Below are positions 25,333 through 34,780 of a DNA stretch of 64,000 bases, piece by piece. Each line of letters begins with the position of its first letter. Within the stretch, counting starts at the first letter, position 1. The DNA comes from Treponema sp. (GTDB lineage: Bacteria > Spirochaetota > Spirochaetia > Treponematales > Treponemataceae). Made by a program: the position numbers and the translations under genes. The stretch lies in assembly GCA_017645785.1 (NCBI GenBank), contig JAGCNW010000030.1, positions 91,045-155,044 of the forward strand. Direction: 5' to 3'. The notes beneath the pieces were generated by a model. That model saw nothing but the letters and a program-made list of their open reading frames with translations. It made no database searches and was not told the DNA's origin.

Positions 25333-28046
25333 TCGGCGACTCCTTTTGTCCAATTTTCATCTTTGAAAATATTGTCTTTGACAGTATACCATTCATCGTC
25401 TTCTATAGTAAAGTGGTTCGGGCGAATGTGATAGTCCGGTTGATGGCGGTTCGAGCTTGTTATTACCGCTCCTTTGGCCTTCATTTCGTTTGTCACGTCC
25501 TTGCCCGTCCAGGGATTTTTGGCGTCTTTGACGATTCCTTTTAAGACCATGCTGGGAACGTCAGCTACGGTCATAAAGGCGCTTTGGTCAAATTGAATGG
25601 GGCCTTCCGCTCCAAAGTCCTTTTCAAACAAAATCGCATGAAAATGGTCCTTTGGGTAGCCGTTGGAAAGAATGGGCGTTTCATAATTTAAGCTTGCGGC
25701 GGCGCCGTATCCGATTCCGTGGTCCGACGCTATGACAATTCTTGTGTTGTCGTAGACTCCATTCGCCTTTAAATAGTCAAACCATTTTGAAAGCAAAACG
25801 TAACTTGCCGCATTTCCTGAAAAGCCGAGCCATCCAAGTTGAAGCTCCCTGCTTGAAGCCAAAGCCGCTGGATCCGATTGGGCTTCGGGCTGGTATTTTG
25901 GCGGAACGAGGATTTTTTCCTCGTGCGTAAGTTCGTTTGAGAATGAGTTGTAATAATTGCCGGATTCTTCTACCGCCGTTAGTTCCGGCAACAAGTCCAA
26001 CACCGAATAGGAGTCCAGCCAAGCGGTATTGTCGTTGTCCTCGACGCTCCACCATTTTGACTTGTCGTAAATCAATCGGCGGGCAAAGGCTGGGCTGGAG
26101 CGGAAAATGCTTAGCCAAAACAAATTGCGCTTGATTTTTTCGCGAGGCGGCTTTTGCTTTGCGATTTTATCGGAGTTCAAGCTTTTCCAATAGTCTGTGT
26201 AGCGGCGCATTGTGTTTCGCGCCTTTATTTTTGGATAAGAATCTGTTATGGACAAGTCCGGTATGTAGCTGAAATTAGCCCATGGCATGTCCGCCGAAAA
26301 AGCCTCGAAGCCGGCTTGTTCCGTAAAAATTCTCGGAAGCAAAAGCAGGGCTTCGTTGTTTTTCTGAAGGTTTGATTCGCCGCTTCTCTTGTTCATTTCA
26401 AGAGGAGTGTACTCGTATCCGCCGAATAATGACGGCGCGCTTAAAAGCGTGTGGCCGTTGTAGGACACGGTGTTCTCATAAAAAGTGAAGCCTGAAAATT
26501 TTTCCTTTAGGTCCGGCCGGTCTTCAAAGAAAGCTTTTGCGTAGGCTCCTTCGGCCCGGTCCAGCATTATCACAAGGACGTTTTTTCCGCTTTTTGAAAA
26601 AGTGAAGAAAGGTTTTACGGCGTCTTCTTTTTGCGCGCCCGCGGCGATTCTATTCTGAAAGTCCTTGTAAGACGAAGAAATTTTTGCGGCTTCAAAGGCT
26701 CCCAAAATCAACGACGCGGCGGCTGCTATAAGAGCCAGGCTTTCTATTGTTTTTGGAAATCTTTTAAATATAAAAAGGACCGCCGCGAGTTCCGCCGCAA
26801 GGATCAAGGCGTTTAGGAAAATCAAGGCGCCTTTCATTTGCTTGAAGCCGTCAAGGAAAATCATCATCGCGCTCATGCTGCCATAATCGCCGGAAAAAGC
26901 CAAAGCGTTTGTCAGCGCTCCAAAAAACGCCGCCGCGAACACGAACGCAAGCAAGGTCTTTACTTTGTTCCCGAACAAGAAAAAAAGGCAAATTGGCCAC
27001 AATACAAAAAGACCTATTCCTTGAAAGAGACAGTGTTTGACAAAAAATAGGGGGCTCAACTTTCCTCCGATGTCGGAGAATTCTTGAACCGAACTTGTTA
27101 TCAATGAAGACGGAATGAAAAGTCCCAATAAAAAGCACAAGCCCAAGGCGCAAAAGAGGAATGTCTTGAATCTCAACGCTTTGTTTTCCTCGATTTTTGC
27201 AAGGAATTCTTTTTGCAAAAAGTTCGCGAGTTTTGGCAAAAGGGGCGCGGCAAGCAAGAGAACAAGCGCGATTGAAGCGTATATTCGCTTTTTTGTCGTT
27301 CCGCCGTGGACAAAGGCCAGGTAAAGAAGCCCTCCCGCGACAAGCGCGCAGAGAATTATATACAGCGCCTTCATCGGATTTTTAATCTTGTAGAAAATGT
27401 TTTTTATCAAGCTGAGGACGTTGTTCATGGTCCAATACAGAACCAAACCCGCCGGCGAATTGTAAAGTATCGCCAAAAAAATCAAGGCCATGGCGTAGAT
27501 GGGAACTTTTTCCTTTAGCTTGAAGCCCCTTGTGTATACCGCGCTTCCGGCGATGTTTATCAGGGTCATCGCTATGGGCAGAATGTTCACTGGAAAAGAG
27601 CCGAGCCAAAATGTTTCGTCGGCTTTTCCCATGTCGCTTATGAACAAGAATCCGCAGTTTTGCAACAGTTCCAAATTGGAAAGGTAAGCGTATGCCGCCA
27701 TAAAAAATGGAATCTGTATAAGCAGTCCAAATGACGATCTTAGGGCCATCAAGGGATGGTAGCGGTTTTGCCTGTAAAATGTGGTCAAAAGCATGTATTG
27801 TTCGTCGCCCTTGAAGGTCTTTTTTATGCGGGCGATTCCGCCTTCCATTTGCTTTTGCTTCTTTCGCTCTATGTCCTGCCAGGCTTCCGCCACTATGTAT
27901 AGAGGGAGGCATAGGAGGGTGACCGTTACGCTTACGCCGATTGTGGCCATGCCGGGATTTTTAAAAAAGGCAAAAAAAACTTTGAACGATACTTCTATTA
28001 TTGTGTATAGTGGATAAACAATTGTTGTCCAAAAAAATTCCGCCAT
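25329..28046 (-). CDS. YidC/Oxa1-like domain fused to an EptA/LtaS-like alkaline-phosphatase-superfamily domain (paralogue 2)
   Basis: This 905-residue protein is the paralogue of the gene at 16954-19749, with the same three-part layout and very high similarity in the first 225 residues. The groove arginine of YidC is Thr43. In the extracytoplasmic domain Asp496 lies in VLVIMLDRAEG, Thr533 in GHTLLSAPSLFGG, a His in NELTHEEK and Asp775-His776 in IASDHGIG. The C-terminal parts of the two paralogues have diverged more, which suggests different acceptors. It is the first gene of the AEP operon; a promoter 6 bases before the ATG and no ribosome site suggest a leaderless transcript. The family is clear; the reaction is inferred. 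Confidence 0.8.
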   Translation of the reverse strand: MAEFFWTTIVYPLYTIIEVSFKVFFAFFKNPGMATIGVSVTVTLLCLPLYIVAEAWQDIERKKQKQMEGGIARIKKTFKGDEQYMLLTTFYRQNRYHPLMALRSSFGLLIQIPFFMAAYAYLSNLELLQNCGFLFISDMGKADETFWLGSFPVNILPIAMTLINIAGSAVYTRGFKLKEKVPIYAMALIFLAILYNSPAGLVLYWTMNNVLSLIKNIFYKIKNPMKALYIILCALVAGGLLYLAFVHGGTTKKRIYASIALVLLLAAPLLPKLANFLQKEFLAKIEENKALRFKTFLFCALGLCFLLGLFIPSSLITSSVQEFSDIGGKLSPLFFVKHCLFQGIGLFVLWPICLFFLFGNKVKTLLAFVFAAAFFGALTNALAFSGDYGSMSAMMIFLDGFKQMKGALIFLNALILAAELAAVLFIFKRFPKTIESLALIAAAASLILGAFEAAKISSSYKDFQNRIAAGAQKEDAVKPFFTFSKSGKNVLVIMLDRAEGAYAKAFFEDRPDLKEKFSGFTFYENTVSYNGHTLLSAPSLFGGYEYTPLEMNKRSGESNLQKNNEALLLLPRIFTEQAGFEAFSADMPWANFSYIPDLSITDSYPKIKARNTMRRYTDYWKSLNSDKIAKQKPPREKIKRNLFWLSIFRSSPAFARRLIYDKSKWWSVEDNDNTAWLDSYSVLDLLPELTAVEESGNYYNSFSNELTHEEKILVPPKYQPEAQSDPAALASSRELQLGWLGFSGNAASYVLLSKWFDYLKANGVYDNTRIVIASDHGIGYGAAASLNYETPILSNGYPKDHFHAILFEKDFGAEGPIQFDQSAFMTVADVPSMVLKGIVKDAKNPWTGKDVTNEMKAKGAVITSSNRHQPDYHIRPNHFTIEDDEWYTVKDNIFKDENWTKGVAE

Positions 28047-28052
28047 GCTTTA

Positions 28053-28081
28053 ATTATATTAGATTGGGGGCTTTTATTCAA
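28053..28081 (-). promoter_or_regulatory. Promoter of the AEP operon, leaderless spacing
   Basis: On the minus strand TTGAAT (28081-28076), 17 bases, TATAAT (28058-28053), then only 6 bases to the ATG. There is no purine-rich ribosome site, so the mRNA probably starts at or next to the AUG. Confidence 0.8.
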
Positions 28082-28106
28082 TAGATGGAACGAATGAACT
28101 AAGCGC

Positions 28107-28135
28107 TTGACTATAGAAGAAAGATGGGGTAAAAT
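28107..28135 (+). promoter_or_regulatory. Promoter of rmlA, leaderless spacing
   Basis: TTGACT (28107-28112), 17 bases, TAAAAT (28130-28135), then 8 bases to the ATG with no ribosome site. It diverges from the AEP-operon promoter; the two -35 boxes are 25 bases apart, so both may share regulation. Confidence 0.75.
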
Positions 28136-28143
28136 ATTTTTCC

Positions 28144-29013
28144 ATGAAAGGAATAGTGCTTGCAGGCGGATCCGGAACCCGCCTTTACCCAATCACCAAA
28201 GCGGTCTCAAAGCAAATTTTGCCGCTTTACGACAAACCGATGATTTATTATCCCGTCAGCGTCTTGATGCTGGCTGGAATTCGCGAAGTTTTGATAATTT
28301 CAACTCCCCGCGACATAAGCGTCTTCAAGGAGCTTTTTGGCGACGGCTCTTGGCTGGGAATGCGCTTTGAGTACGCCGTTCAGGACAGCCCGCGCGGTCT
28401 CGCCGACGCTTTTATCGTAGGCGAAAAGTTCATCGGAAACGACAGCGTGGCTTTGGTGCTTGGCGACAACATTTTTTACGGCCAGTCCTTCAGCCAGTCA
28501 TTGCAAAATTCCACCAAAAAGATAGAAAAAGACGGCGGCGCTGTGATTTTCGGCTATTACATCAAGAACCCCACAGCCTACGGAGTCGTTGAATTTGACA
28601 AGAACGGAAAGGTTTTGGGAATCGAGGAAAAGCCTGCCCAGCCCAAGTCTAACTACGCCGTTCCGGGCCTTTACTTTTACGACAATTCCGTAGTCCAAAT
28701 AGCCAAGGAAGTAAAGCCGTCCGCCCGCGGCGAGATAGAAATCACCAGCGTCAACAACGCCTACTTGGAGAAGGGAAAGCTTAGCGTCGAGTTGTTTGGC
28801 CGCGGCCTCACTTGGCTTGACACCGGCACTTACGACGGACTTTTGGACGCGGGCAACTTCATCGCCACGATTCAAAAAAGAACCGGCCTTTATGTCAGCT
28901 GCCTTGAGGAAATCGCCTACAACAACAAATGGATTTCCCGCGACGACTTGCTCAAATTGGCCGCAGGCTACAAGACCTCTTACGGCGAATACCTAAAGTA
29001 TTTGGCTGAATAA
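28144..29013 (+). CDS. rmlA: Glucose-1-phosphate thymidylyltransferase
   Basis: RmlA joins dTTP and glucose-1-phosphate to dTDP-glucose, the first step toward dTDP-rhamnose and related sugars. The 289 residues include [22 protein letters not shown], the nucleotide-binding loop, LGDNIFYG, and [15 protein letters not shown]. It is followed after 22 bases by rmlC. The two middle genes rmlB and rmlD are not in this window, so they must be elsewhere or the dTDP-sugar differs. Confidence 0.96.
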   Translation: MKGIVLAGGSGTRLYPITKAVSKQILPLYDKPMIYYPVSVLMLAGIREVLIISTPRDISVFKELFGDGSWLGMRFEYAVQDSPRGLADAFIVGEKFIGNDSVALVLGDNIFYGQSFSQSLQNSTKKIEKDGGAVIFGYYIKNPTAYGVVEFDKNGKVLGIEEKPAQPKSNYAVPGLYFYDNSVVQIAKEVKPSARGEIEITSVNNAYLEKGKLSVELFGRGLTWLDTGTYDGLLDAGNFIATIQKRTGLYVSCLEEIAYNNKWISRDDLLKLAAGYKTSYGEYLKYLAE

Positions 29014-29035
29014 AGTTTTTTTAGGGAACGGAACT

Positions 29036-29623
29036 ATGGCTTTTGAATTTAAGGAATGCAAAATAAAGGGCTTGTACGAAATTCAGCCCAAAGTTTTTGG
29101 AGACGCGCGCGGATACTTTTTTGAATGTTACAGCGAACGGGATTTTTTTGCCGCCGGCTTGACTGAAAAGTTCGTGCAGGACAACCAATCTTCTTCCAGC
29201 AAGGGAGTTTTGCGGGGCTTGCACTTTCAAAAGCGGCATCCGCAAGGAAAGCTTGTCCGCGCGATCCAAGGACAAGTGCTTGACGTGGCTGTAGACCTTC
29301 GCGACCAAAGCCCGACATTCGGAAAGTGGCACGCCGTTCTTTTAGACGCGGAGAAGCAAAACCAGTTCTACATTCCCAGAGGCTTCGCGCACGGATTTTT
29401 CGTCTTGAGCGAAACGGCCGTTTTTGGCTACAAGTGCACGGACTTTTACCACCCCGAGGACGAGGGCGGCCTTATGTGGAACGATCCCGCGATTGGCGTT
29501 GATTGGTTTGGCGCCGCAAAAGGAGTGGAGCCCCTTTTGTCTGAAAAAGATAAAAAACATCCGCTTTTTTCCGCTGACAAAAAATACTTTAGCGCCGACG
29601 CTTCAAGCTGGCTGGGCGAATGA
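29036..29623 (+). CDS. rmlC: dTDP-4-dehydrorhamnose 3,5-epimerase
   Basis: The 195-residue cupin epimerase acts after RmlB on dTDP-4-keto-6-deoxyglucose. Typical motifs are DARGYFFECYSERDF, GVLRGLHFQKRHPQGKLVR with the catalytic His, VAVDLRDQSPTFGKWH and YIPRGFAHGF. Its stop overlaps the start of the next gene as ATGA, so it is coupled to a glycosyltransferase. Confidence 0.95.
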   Translation: MAFEFKECKIKGLYEIQPKVFGDARGYFFECYSERDFFAAGLTEKFVQDNQSSSSKGVLRGLHFQKRHPQGKLVRAIQGQVLDVAVDLRDQSPTFGKWHAVLLDAEKQNQFYIPRGFAHGFFVLSETAVFGYKCTDFYHPEDEGGLMWNDPAIGVDWFGAAKGVEPLLSEKDKKHPLFSADKKYFSADASSWLGE

Positions 29624-30687
29624 CAAAAGTTCTTGCCATAAACGGCGAATTTTTTTGCAAAAACCTTACGGGCATAGAGCGCGTCGCCACCGACACATTG
29701 TTGGTCTTGGACGGCCTCTTGCCGCCCGGCCGCGTTGAGCTTGTTCTTCCTGCCAACGCCCAAAACGTTCCTCAATACAAAAACATTAAATGCGTGCGCC
29801 TGCCTGTCGCGGCGGCGTTTTTTCCAAAGTGGACGCAAATCCATTTTCAAAAATACGTTTTTTTCAATCGCCGCGTAAGCCTTGATTTTTCCAACACTTG
29901 TCCGTATTTTTGTCCCGGAATAGAATTTTTGCACGACATATACGCCCGCCTTTATTCCTCCGACTTTAAAAGCCGCCGCGACAAATTGATTCGATTGTAT
30001 TCCAACATAATGTACCGCCGCATCGCGAAGAAGGCAAAGAAAATTATCGCAGTCAGCGAATACACAAAGAAAACTATCGTAGACCGCTACAAAATTGACC
30101 CGGCGCGCGTTCAAGTCATTTATGACGGACTTGGCTCCTACAAAAAAATCGAGCCGGACTTTTCCGTATTTGAACGCTTGCCGCAGTTAAACAAAAAGGA
30201 ATTTTACTTTACGCTGGGAAGCCTTTCCACGCGAAAGAACCTAAAGTGGATCGCCGAGAACGCGCGGCTTTTTCCTGACGCGCTTTTCGCGGTGTCCGGA
30301 AAGCCCTTGCCGTCGGTGGTTCCGCCGGAGTTGGAAGCCCTTAAAAATCTTCCCAACGTTCTAATGACAGGCTATCTTTCGGACGGCGAAGTCAAGGCGC
30401 TTCTTTCAAAATGCAAGGCCTTTGTATTTCCGACATACTTTGAGGGCTTTGGACTTCCGCCGCTTGAGGCTTTGTCTTGCGGCGCTCCGATTGTCATTTC
30501 CAACAGGACTTCGCTTCCGGAGATTTACGGCGCGTCCGCGCATTACATCGATCCCGACAATCCGAATGTTGACATCGCCGCGCTTTTAAAGGAGCCTGTA
30601 GAACCTGCTGACGAAGTCTTAAAAAAATTTACGGTTGAAAATTCCGCGCGGCAGTTGGCGGCGGTCATCGCGGAAGTTTTGGGTTAA
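29620..30687 (+). CDS. Glycosyltransferase family 4 (GT-B fold)
   Basis: The 355-residue product has the GT-B layout: an N-terminal acceptor domain with ISRV-type helices (NLTGIERVATD, then AVSEYTKKTIVDRY at the linker) and a C-terminal donor domain with LGSLSTRKNLKWI and FPTYFEGFGLPPLEAL, whose E-x7-E pair contacts the donor sugar. It resembles WbpY/mannosyltransferases that start with a GIERV motif. The operon rmlA-rmlC-GT suggests it adds a dTDP- or GDP-activated sugar. The last four bases overlap the convergent gene. Confidence 0.85.
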   Translation: MTKVLAINGEFFCKNLTGIERVATDTLLVLDGLLPPGRVELVLPANAQNVPQYKNIKCVRLPVAAAFFPKWTQIHFQKYVFFNRRVSLDFSNTCPYFCPGIEFLHDIYARLYSSDFKSRRDKLIRLYSNIMYRRIAKKAKKIIAVSEYTKKTIVDRYKIDPARVQVIYDGLGSYKKIEPDFSVFERLPQLNKKEFYFTLGSLSTRKNLKWIAENARLFPDALFAVSGKPLPSVVPPELEALKNLPNVLMTGYLSDGEVKALLSKCKAFVFPTYFEGFGLPPLEALSCGAPIVISNRTSLPEIYGASAHYIDPDNPNVDIAALLKEPVEPADEVLKKFTVENSARQLAAVIAEVLG

Positions 30688-31814
30688 GAGCGGACTTCTG
30701 CCAAAGTTTCTTCGCAGGCGGCCTTGAATTCCTTTATAAAGCGGTCGCGGCTAAAGGTCTTGGCGTGGGCCGCGATTTTCTTTGCGTCAAATTTTCCGGC
30801 CGCCTCTAATTTTTCAAAGGCTTGAATCGCTTCGGCGCAAGATTCCGCCGTTTGCTCGGAAAAGAACACTCCGGTTTTGTTTTCCAAAACAGTTTCGGTC
30901 GCGCCGCCCTTTCCAAAGGCGATGACCGGCGTTCCGCACGCTTGGGACTCTAGGGGGGTGAGGCCAAAGTCTTCTTCCGCGCAGAAAATAAGCGCCTTGG
31001 CTTCATACAAGTAGTTTCGGACGGCTTCGTCGCTCGCGCGGCCGGCAAAAACAATGTTTTGGTTTCCGGCGGCGAGTTTTTTAAGATTTTTTTCTTCGGG
31101 GCCGCCGCCGATTACGACTAGTTTTTTTCCAAGCGACGCGCAGGCTTGGATGGCGATGTCGGCGCGCTTGTACTGAACTAGGCGCGAAAAGAAAACATAA
31201 TAGTCTTTTTTTTCGACCGCTTTTTCCGCAGGATAAAAGCGCCTTTCGTTTACGGGCGAGTAAATCACTTGCGCGTCTCGGTTCCAAAATTTCTTTATTC
31301 GCCGCGCGATGTATTTTGAGTTCGCTATGACTTTGTCAATTCGTTGCGCGCTTGCGTAATCCCACAAGCGGATGCTCGGCATCCAGCGGTCCATGAAAAA
31401 GCGGGTCAAAAAGCCGCTCCTTCTTTTATAGTCAAAGAAGAGGTCCCAAGCGTATCTCATCGGCGTGTGGATGTAAGCCACTTGCGCGGTGGAGGGGGGC
31501 GTTATGACTCCCTTGGCGCAAGAGGAGGAGGAGCAAATCACCAAATCGTAGCCTGTAAAGTCAAAGGCTTCAAAGGCCTTTGGCATGAACTTTAATAGCT
31601 TTGTGTAAAGTTTTGTGGCGAACGGGATTTTTTGAAGGCTGCTTGTGTGGATCGCGTTTTTTTCAAAATGGCCCTTAAGCTTTTTTTTGTCGTAAACAAG
31701 AGTGTAAATGTCCGCGTCTGGATAAATGTCCAGCGCAAGCTCGCACCAAGTTTCCGCTCCGCCGTAATTGACGAGCCAATCGTGAACCAAAGCCACTTTC
31801 AATTTTTTTTCCAT
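30684..31814 (-). CDS. Glycosyltransferase family 4, mannosyltransferase-like
   Basis: The 376-residue GT-B protein begins KVALVHDWLVNYGGAETW, a start typical of WbaZ-like mannosyltransferases, has YIHTPMRYAWD and VIANSKYIARRI in the first domain, and FSRLVQYKRADIAIQA with CAEEDFGLTPLESQACG (E-x7-E) in the second. It ends the heptose operon, 16 bases after the hddC-gmhB fusion, so it may add D-glycero-D-manno-heptose or mannose to the surface glycan. It overlaps the plus-strand glycosyltransferase tail to tail by four bases. Confidence 0.85.
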   Translation of the reverse strand: MEKKLKVALVHDWLVNYGGAETWCELALDIYPDADIYTLVYDKKKLKGHFEKNAIHTSSLQKIPFATKLYTKLLKFMPKAFEAFDFTGYDLVICSSSSCAKGVITPPSTAQVAYIHTPMRYAWDLFFDYKRRSGFLTRFFMDRWMPSIRLWDYASAQRIDKVIANSKYIARRIKKFWNRDAQVIYSPVNERRFYPAEKAVEKKDYYVFFSRLVQYKRADIAIQACASLGKKLVVIGGGPEEKNLKKLAAGNQNIVFAGRASDEAVRNYLYEAKALIFCAEEDFGLTPLESQACGTPVIAFGKGGATETVLENKTGVFFSEQTAESCAEAIQAFEKLEAAGKFDAKKIAAHAKTFSRDRFIKEFKAACEETLAEVRS

Positions 31815-31830
31815 GTTTCCGTTCGCTCCG

Positions 31831-33135
31831 TTACAAGGAGATTTTATTAATCGCGTCGAGCAGGTTTCCGTTCCGCTCGCAAAGGACGCTTTGCTTTAAG
31901 CCGGCGGCATCTCCGCATTCAACGTCTTTGTCGCGGTCGCCAATCATATACGAGGCCGAAAGGTCGATGTTAAAGTCGCGCGCCGCCTGCAAAACCATGC
32001 CCGCCTTGGGCTTTCTGCAGTCGCATTCGCGCTTGTATTCCGGCCGTTCGCCCTCAAAGCCCTTGTCGGGGTGGTGGGGGCAAAAGTAAAGGCCGTCGAT
32101 GTAGGCGCCCTCGCGGCCCAAAAGGGTTTCGAGCTTTGCGTGTATTTCGTTCAATTGTTGGAGCGTGACTTCGCCGCGCGCGATTACCGGCTGGTTCGTT
32201 ATTACAATCGCCAAATAGCCGGCCTGGTTTATTTTTTTTACCGCTTCGGCGGCGCCCGGCAAAAGCTCAAGGTCGTCGATGTTTGTCAAAAAGTTCACTT
32301 CTTTGTTTAGCGTTCCGTCGCGGTCAAGAAAGATCGCGCGCTGCTTTTGCGAAAGGTTTTTGCCTTGAACAAGGCCGCTTTTAAGGTCGGCCTCAACTTG
32401 CTCCAAGCGGTCGGGCGTTCCCATGTCTTTTATGTATTCGGTCGTGTCGTAGGCGTAAATGCGGCCGGTTTTTACGGCGGGCTTCAACACGTCGCGGTCA
32501 AGGTCAATCTTGTCAGGATTTTCGGGGTGGCGGGGAACGAGCGTCTTTTTTGTAAGGTCCAAAAGCTCCGGGCTTATGATTTGGATTCCCGCGTTTACGC
32601 GGTTTTTGTACCACAAGCGCTCGTCTTCTTTGGCAAGCCAAGCCGCGACTTTATGGGTGTCAACGGGCATGCCGCCGCTTCCTTCCGCCGGGTATTCGAT
32701 TTCCGTCACGATAAGCGAGGAGTCGTAGGGATGGTTGTTGGGGTGCGTCATAAGGCTTGCGAGCGCTTTCTTTTCTTGGTGAAAGTTTATGAAACGGTTA
32801 AAGTCTATGTCAAAAATCGTGTCGCCGCACAAGAGCAAAAAGTCTTTGTCCAAGCCTTGCGCCTTGAACAAAAAGCCCGCCGTTCCAAGCGGCTCCTTTT
32901 CTTCGTAGTAGGAAATGTCAACACCGAACTTTTTTCCGTCGCCAAAATAGTCGCGGATAAAATGGCCCAAGTGGCCGATTCCTATCAAGATGTCGGTGAT
33001 TCCGTTTTTTTTGAGGCATTCGATTTGCCATTCCAAAATCGGTTTTCCCAAAACGGGAATCATCGGCTTTGGAATGTCGCTTCGGACGCTCGCGATTCTT
33101 GTTCCTTTTCCGCCGGCCATTATGACAGCTTTCAT
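31831..33135 (-). CDS. hddC-gmhB: Fused heptose-1-phosphate guanylyltransferase and heptose-1,7-bisphosphate phosphatase
   Basis: Residues 1-240 form a nucleotidyltransferase (KAVIMAGGKGTRIASVRSD, LLCGDTIFDIDFNRF) matching HddC. Residues 260-434 form a HAD phosphatase: FLDRDGTLNKE near 272, ITNQPVIARG, the zinc-binding pattern CPHHPDKG...ECDCRKP of GmhB and MIGDRDKDVECG. The phosphatase makes D-glycero-alpha-D-manno-heptose 1-phosphate, and the other half converts it to GDP-heptose; the fusion thus joins the last two steps in reverse order. The partners gmhA and hddA are directly upstream. Confidence 0.92.
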   Translation of the reverse strand: MKAVIMAGGKGTRIASVRSDIPKPMIPVLGKPILEWQIECLKKNGITDILIGIGHLGHFIRDYFGDGKKFGVDISYYEEKEPLGTAGFLFKAQGLDKDFLLLCGDTIFDIDFNRFINFHQEKKALASLMTHPNNHPYDSSLIVTEIEYPAEGSGGMPVDTHKVAAWLAKEDERLWYKNRVNAGIQIISPELLDLTKKTLVPRHPENPDKIDLDRDVLKPAVKTGRIYAYDTTEYIKDMGTPDRLEQVEADLKSGLVQGKNLSQKQRAIFLDRDGTLNKEVNFLTNIDDLELLPGAAEAVKKINQAGYLAIVITNQPVIARGEVTLQQLNEIHAKLETLLGREGAYIDGLYFCPHHPDKGFEGERPEYKRECDCRKPKAGMVLQAARDFNIDLSASYMIGDRDKDVECGDAAGLKQSVLCERNGNLLDAINKISL

Positions 33136-33147
33136 AGTCGCGCGCCT

Positions 33148-33780
33148 TTACTCTTTCCAAAAATATTCTTCTATCGTCAAGCACAAGGCGTGGTAAACGG
33201 GAAGGTGCAACTCTTGAATCTTGAATGTCTCGCTTTGCGGAACGACAATAGAAATGTCGGCGATGTCCTTGCATTTTCCGCCGGTCTTTCCTGTAAGCGC
33301 GACGGTCTTGACTCCAAGCGCTTTTGCCACGACAAGCGCGTAAATCACGTCCTTGGAATTTCCGCTGGTGCTTATTCCCAAGAAAACGTCTTCCTTTTTT
33401 CCAAAGCCCATCACTTGCTGCGCGAACAAAACGTTTCCGTCAACGTCGTTCAAGCTCGCAGTCATCAAGGCTGAATTGTTGGTCAGCGCGATGGCGGGTA
33501 GGGAGCCTTGCAATTTGTCGCTAAGATACGCTCCCGTGTCGGAATCGATGGAGGCCAGCGCGTCCAAGAATTTTTCTTCCGGCTTTCTTTTCTTTACAAA
33601 AGACTTTAATAGTTCGCCTGTGATGTGGTCTGAGTCAGCGGCGCTTCCGCCGTTTCCGGCGACGATTAATTTTCCGCCGGCCTTGTATGAATTGATTATT
33701 GCGTCGGCCGCGGCGCGAATGTCTTTTTCGCAAGCCGCAAGCGCGGGATACCGTTCAATTAATTCCTTAATGTAGTCCAT
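33148..33780 (-). CDS. gmhA: Sedoheptulose-7-phosphate isomerase
   Basis: GmhA converts sedoheptulose 7-phosphate to D-glycero-D-manno-heptose 7-phosphate. The 210-residue SIS-domain protein has VAGNGGSAADSDHITGELLKSF with the active-site residues, GISTSGNSKDVIYAL for phosphate binding and ALTGKTGGK. The start codon overlaps the hddA stop (TAATG), which indicates coupling. Confidence 0.95.
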   Translation of the reverse strand: MDYIKELIERYPALAACEKDIRAAADAIINSYKAGGKLIVAGNGGSAADSDHITGELLKSFVKKRKPEEKFLDALASIDSDTGAYLSDKLQGSLPAIALTNNSALMTASLNDVDGNVLFAQQVMGFGKKEDVFLGISTSGNSKDVIYALVVAKALGVKTVALTGKTGGKCKDIADISIVVPQSETFKIQELHLPVYHALCLTIEEYFWKE

Positions 33781-34778
33781 TAGTAATCCTCCGCATTGTA
33801 GTAAATGACTTTTGTTCCCTCGTTTTCAAATTGGAACGGAATGTAAAGAAGATCTTTCATCGCCTCGCGGACCGCCGCCTGCTTTTCTTTTTGAACGTAG
33901 AATACCAAAAAACCGCCGCCGCCCGCGCCCAAGAGCTTTCCGCCCAAGGCGCCCGCCGCGATTCCCTTGTCGTAAAGGGCGTCGATGCCGCTGGTCGAAA
34001 CGGCGCTTCCTGTCTGCCTCTTTAGCTTCCAAGTGTGGTCCAAAAGGCGGCCAAAGTCGTCTATGTCGGAATTTTTGTCTTCCAAAACTTTTTGGGCTTG
34101 GTCTACCAGCTTGAGCATTTCTTTTAGGCGCTCAATCTTTGCGGCCTTTGTCTCCGGCGTGGCTTGGTTGGCTTTTTGAACGTCCGACGAAAAGCGGGTG
34201 AAGCCGGTGAAGAACATCAAGAGGCTGTCGTTCAAACGCTTTTTGCGTTCAGGAGAAATTATGAGCGGAGTCACGTCGTAAGAGTTGTCCTTGAAGTTTA
34301 TGCGGTTAAAGCCGCCAAAACTCGCGGCGATTTGGTCTTGCCAGCCGCCGGCCTCGGCGCAAAGTTCCCGCTCCAAATAAATGGCTTGGTCGGCCAGCTT
34401 TTTTTTGTCGGCGTATTGGCCTTTAAGGCAATGAAAGGCGTTGAGCATTCCCACCGCAAAGGAGGAAGACGTTCCCAAGCCGCTTCTGGCCGGCAAATCG
34501 GCTTCGTATGTGAGGCGAATGTCCTTTACGTCCAACATTTTCATCGCCTCGCGCACAGCAGGATGGACGATTTTTTCTATTTCTTCCACCCGTTCAATCT
34601 TTGAATATGAAAGCTCTGTCTTGTAGTCAAAAAAAGGCGGCAAATGTCGTACCGTCACGTAACAGTATTTGTCGAAAGTTGTCGAAAGAACCGCTCCGCC
34701 GTATTCGTTGAAGAATTCTTTCATGTCCGTTCCGCCTCCAAAGAAGCTCATGCGGAAGGGGGTTTTTGTGATAATCAT
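33780..34778 (-). CDS. hddA: D-glycero-alpha-D-manno-heptose-7-phosphate kinase
   Basis: This GHMP kinase phosphorylates heptose 7-phosphate at C1 in the GDP-heptose (not ADP-heptose) branch. The 332 residues begin TKTPFRMSFFGGGTDMKEFF; the ATP loop is SGLGTSSSFAVGMLNAF, and the third motif is LLGAGGGGFLVFY. The presence of hddA with gmhA and hddC-gmhB gives a complete pathway from sedoheptulose 7-phosphate to GDP-D-glycero-alpha-D-manno-heptose, used in S-layer glycans, O antigens and capsules. Confidence 0.94.
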   Translation of the reverse strand: MIITKTPFRMSFFGGGTDMKEFFNEYGGAVLSTTFDKYCYVTVRHLPPFFDYKTELSYSKIERVEEIEKIVHPAVREAMKMLDVKDIRLTYEADLPARSGLGTSSSFAVGMLNAFHCLKGQYADKKKLADQAIYLERELCAEAGGWQDQIAASFGGFNRINFKDNSYDVTPLIISPERKKRLNDSLLMFFTGFTRFSSDVQKANQATPETKAAKIERLKEMLKLVDQAQKVLEDKNSDIDDFGRLLDHTWKLKRQTGSAVSTSGIDALYDKGIAAGALGGKLLGAGGGGFLVFYVQKEKQAAVREAMKDLLYIPFQFENEGTKVIYYNAEDY

Positions 34779-34780
34779 TC

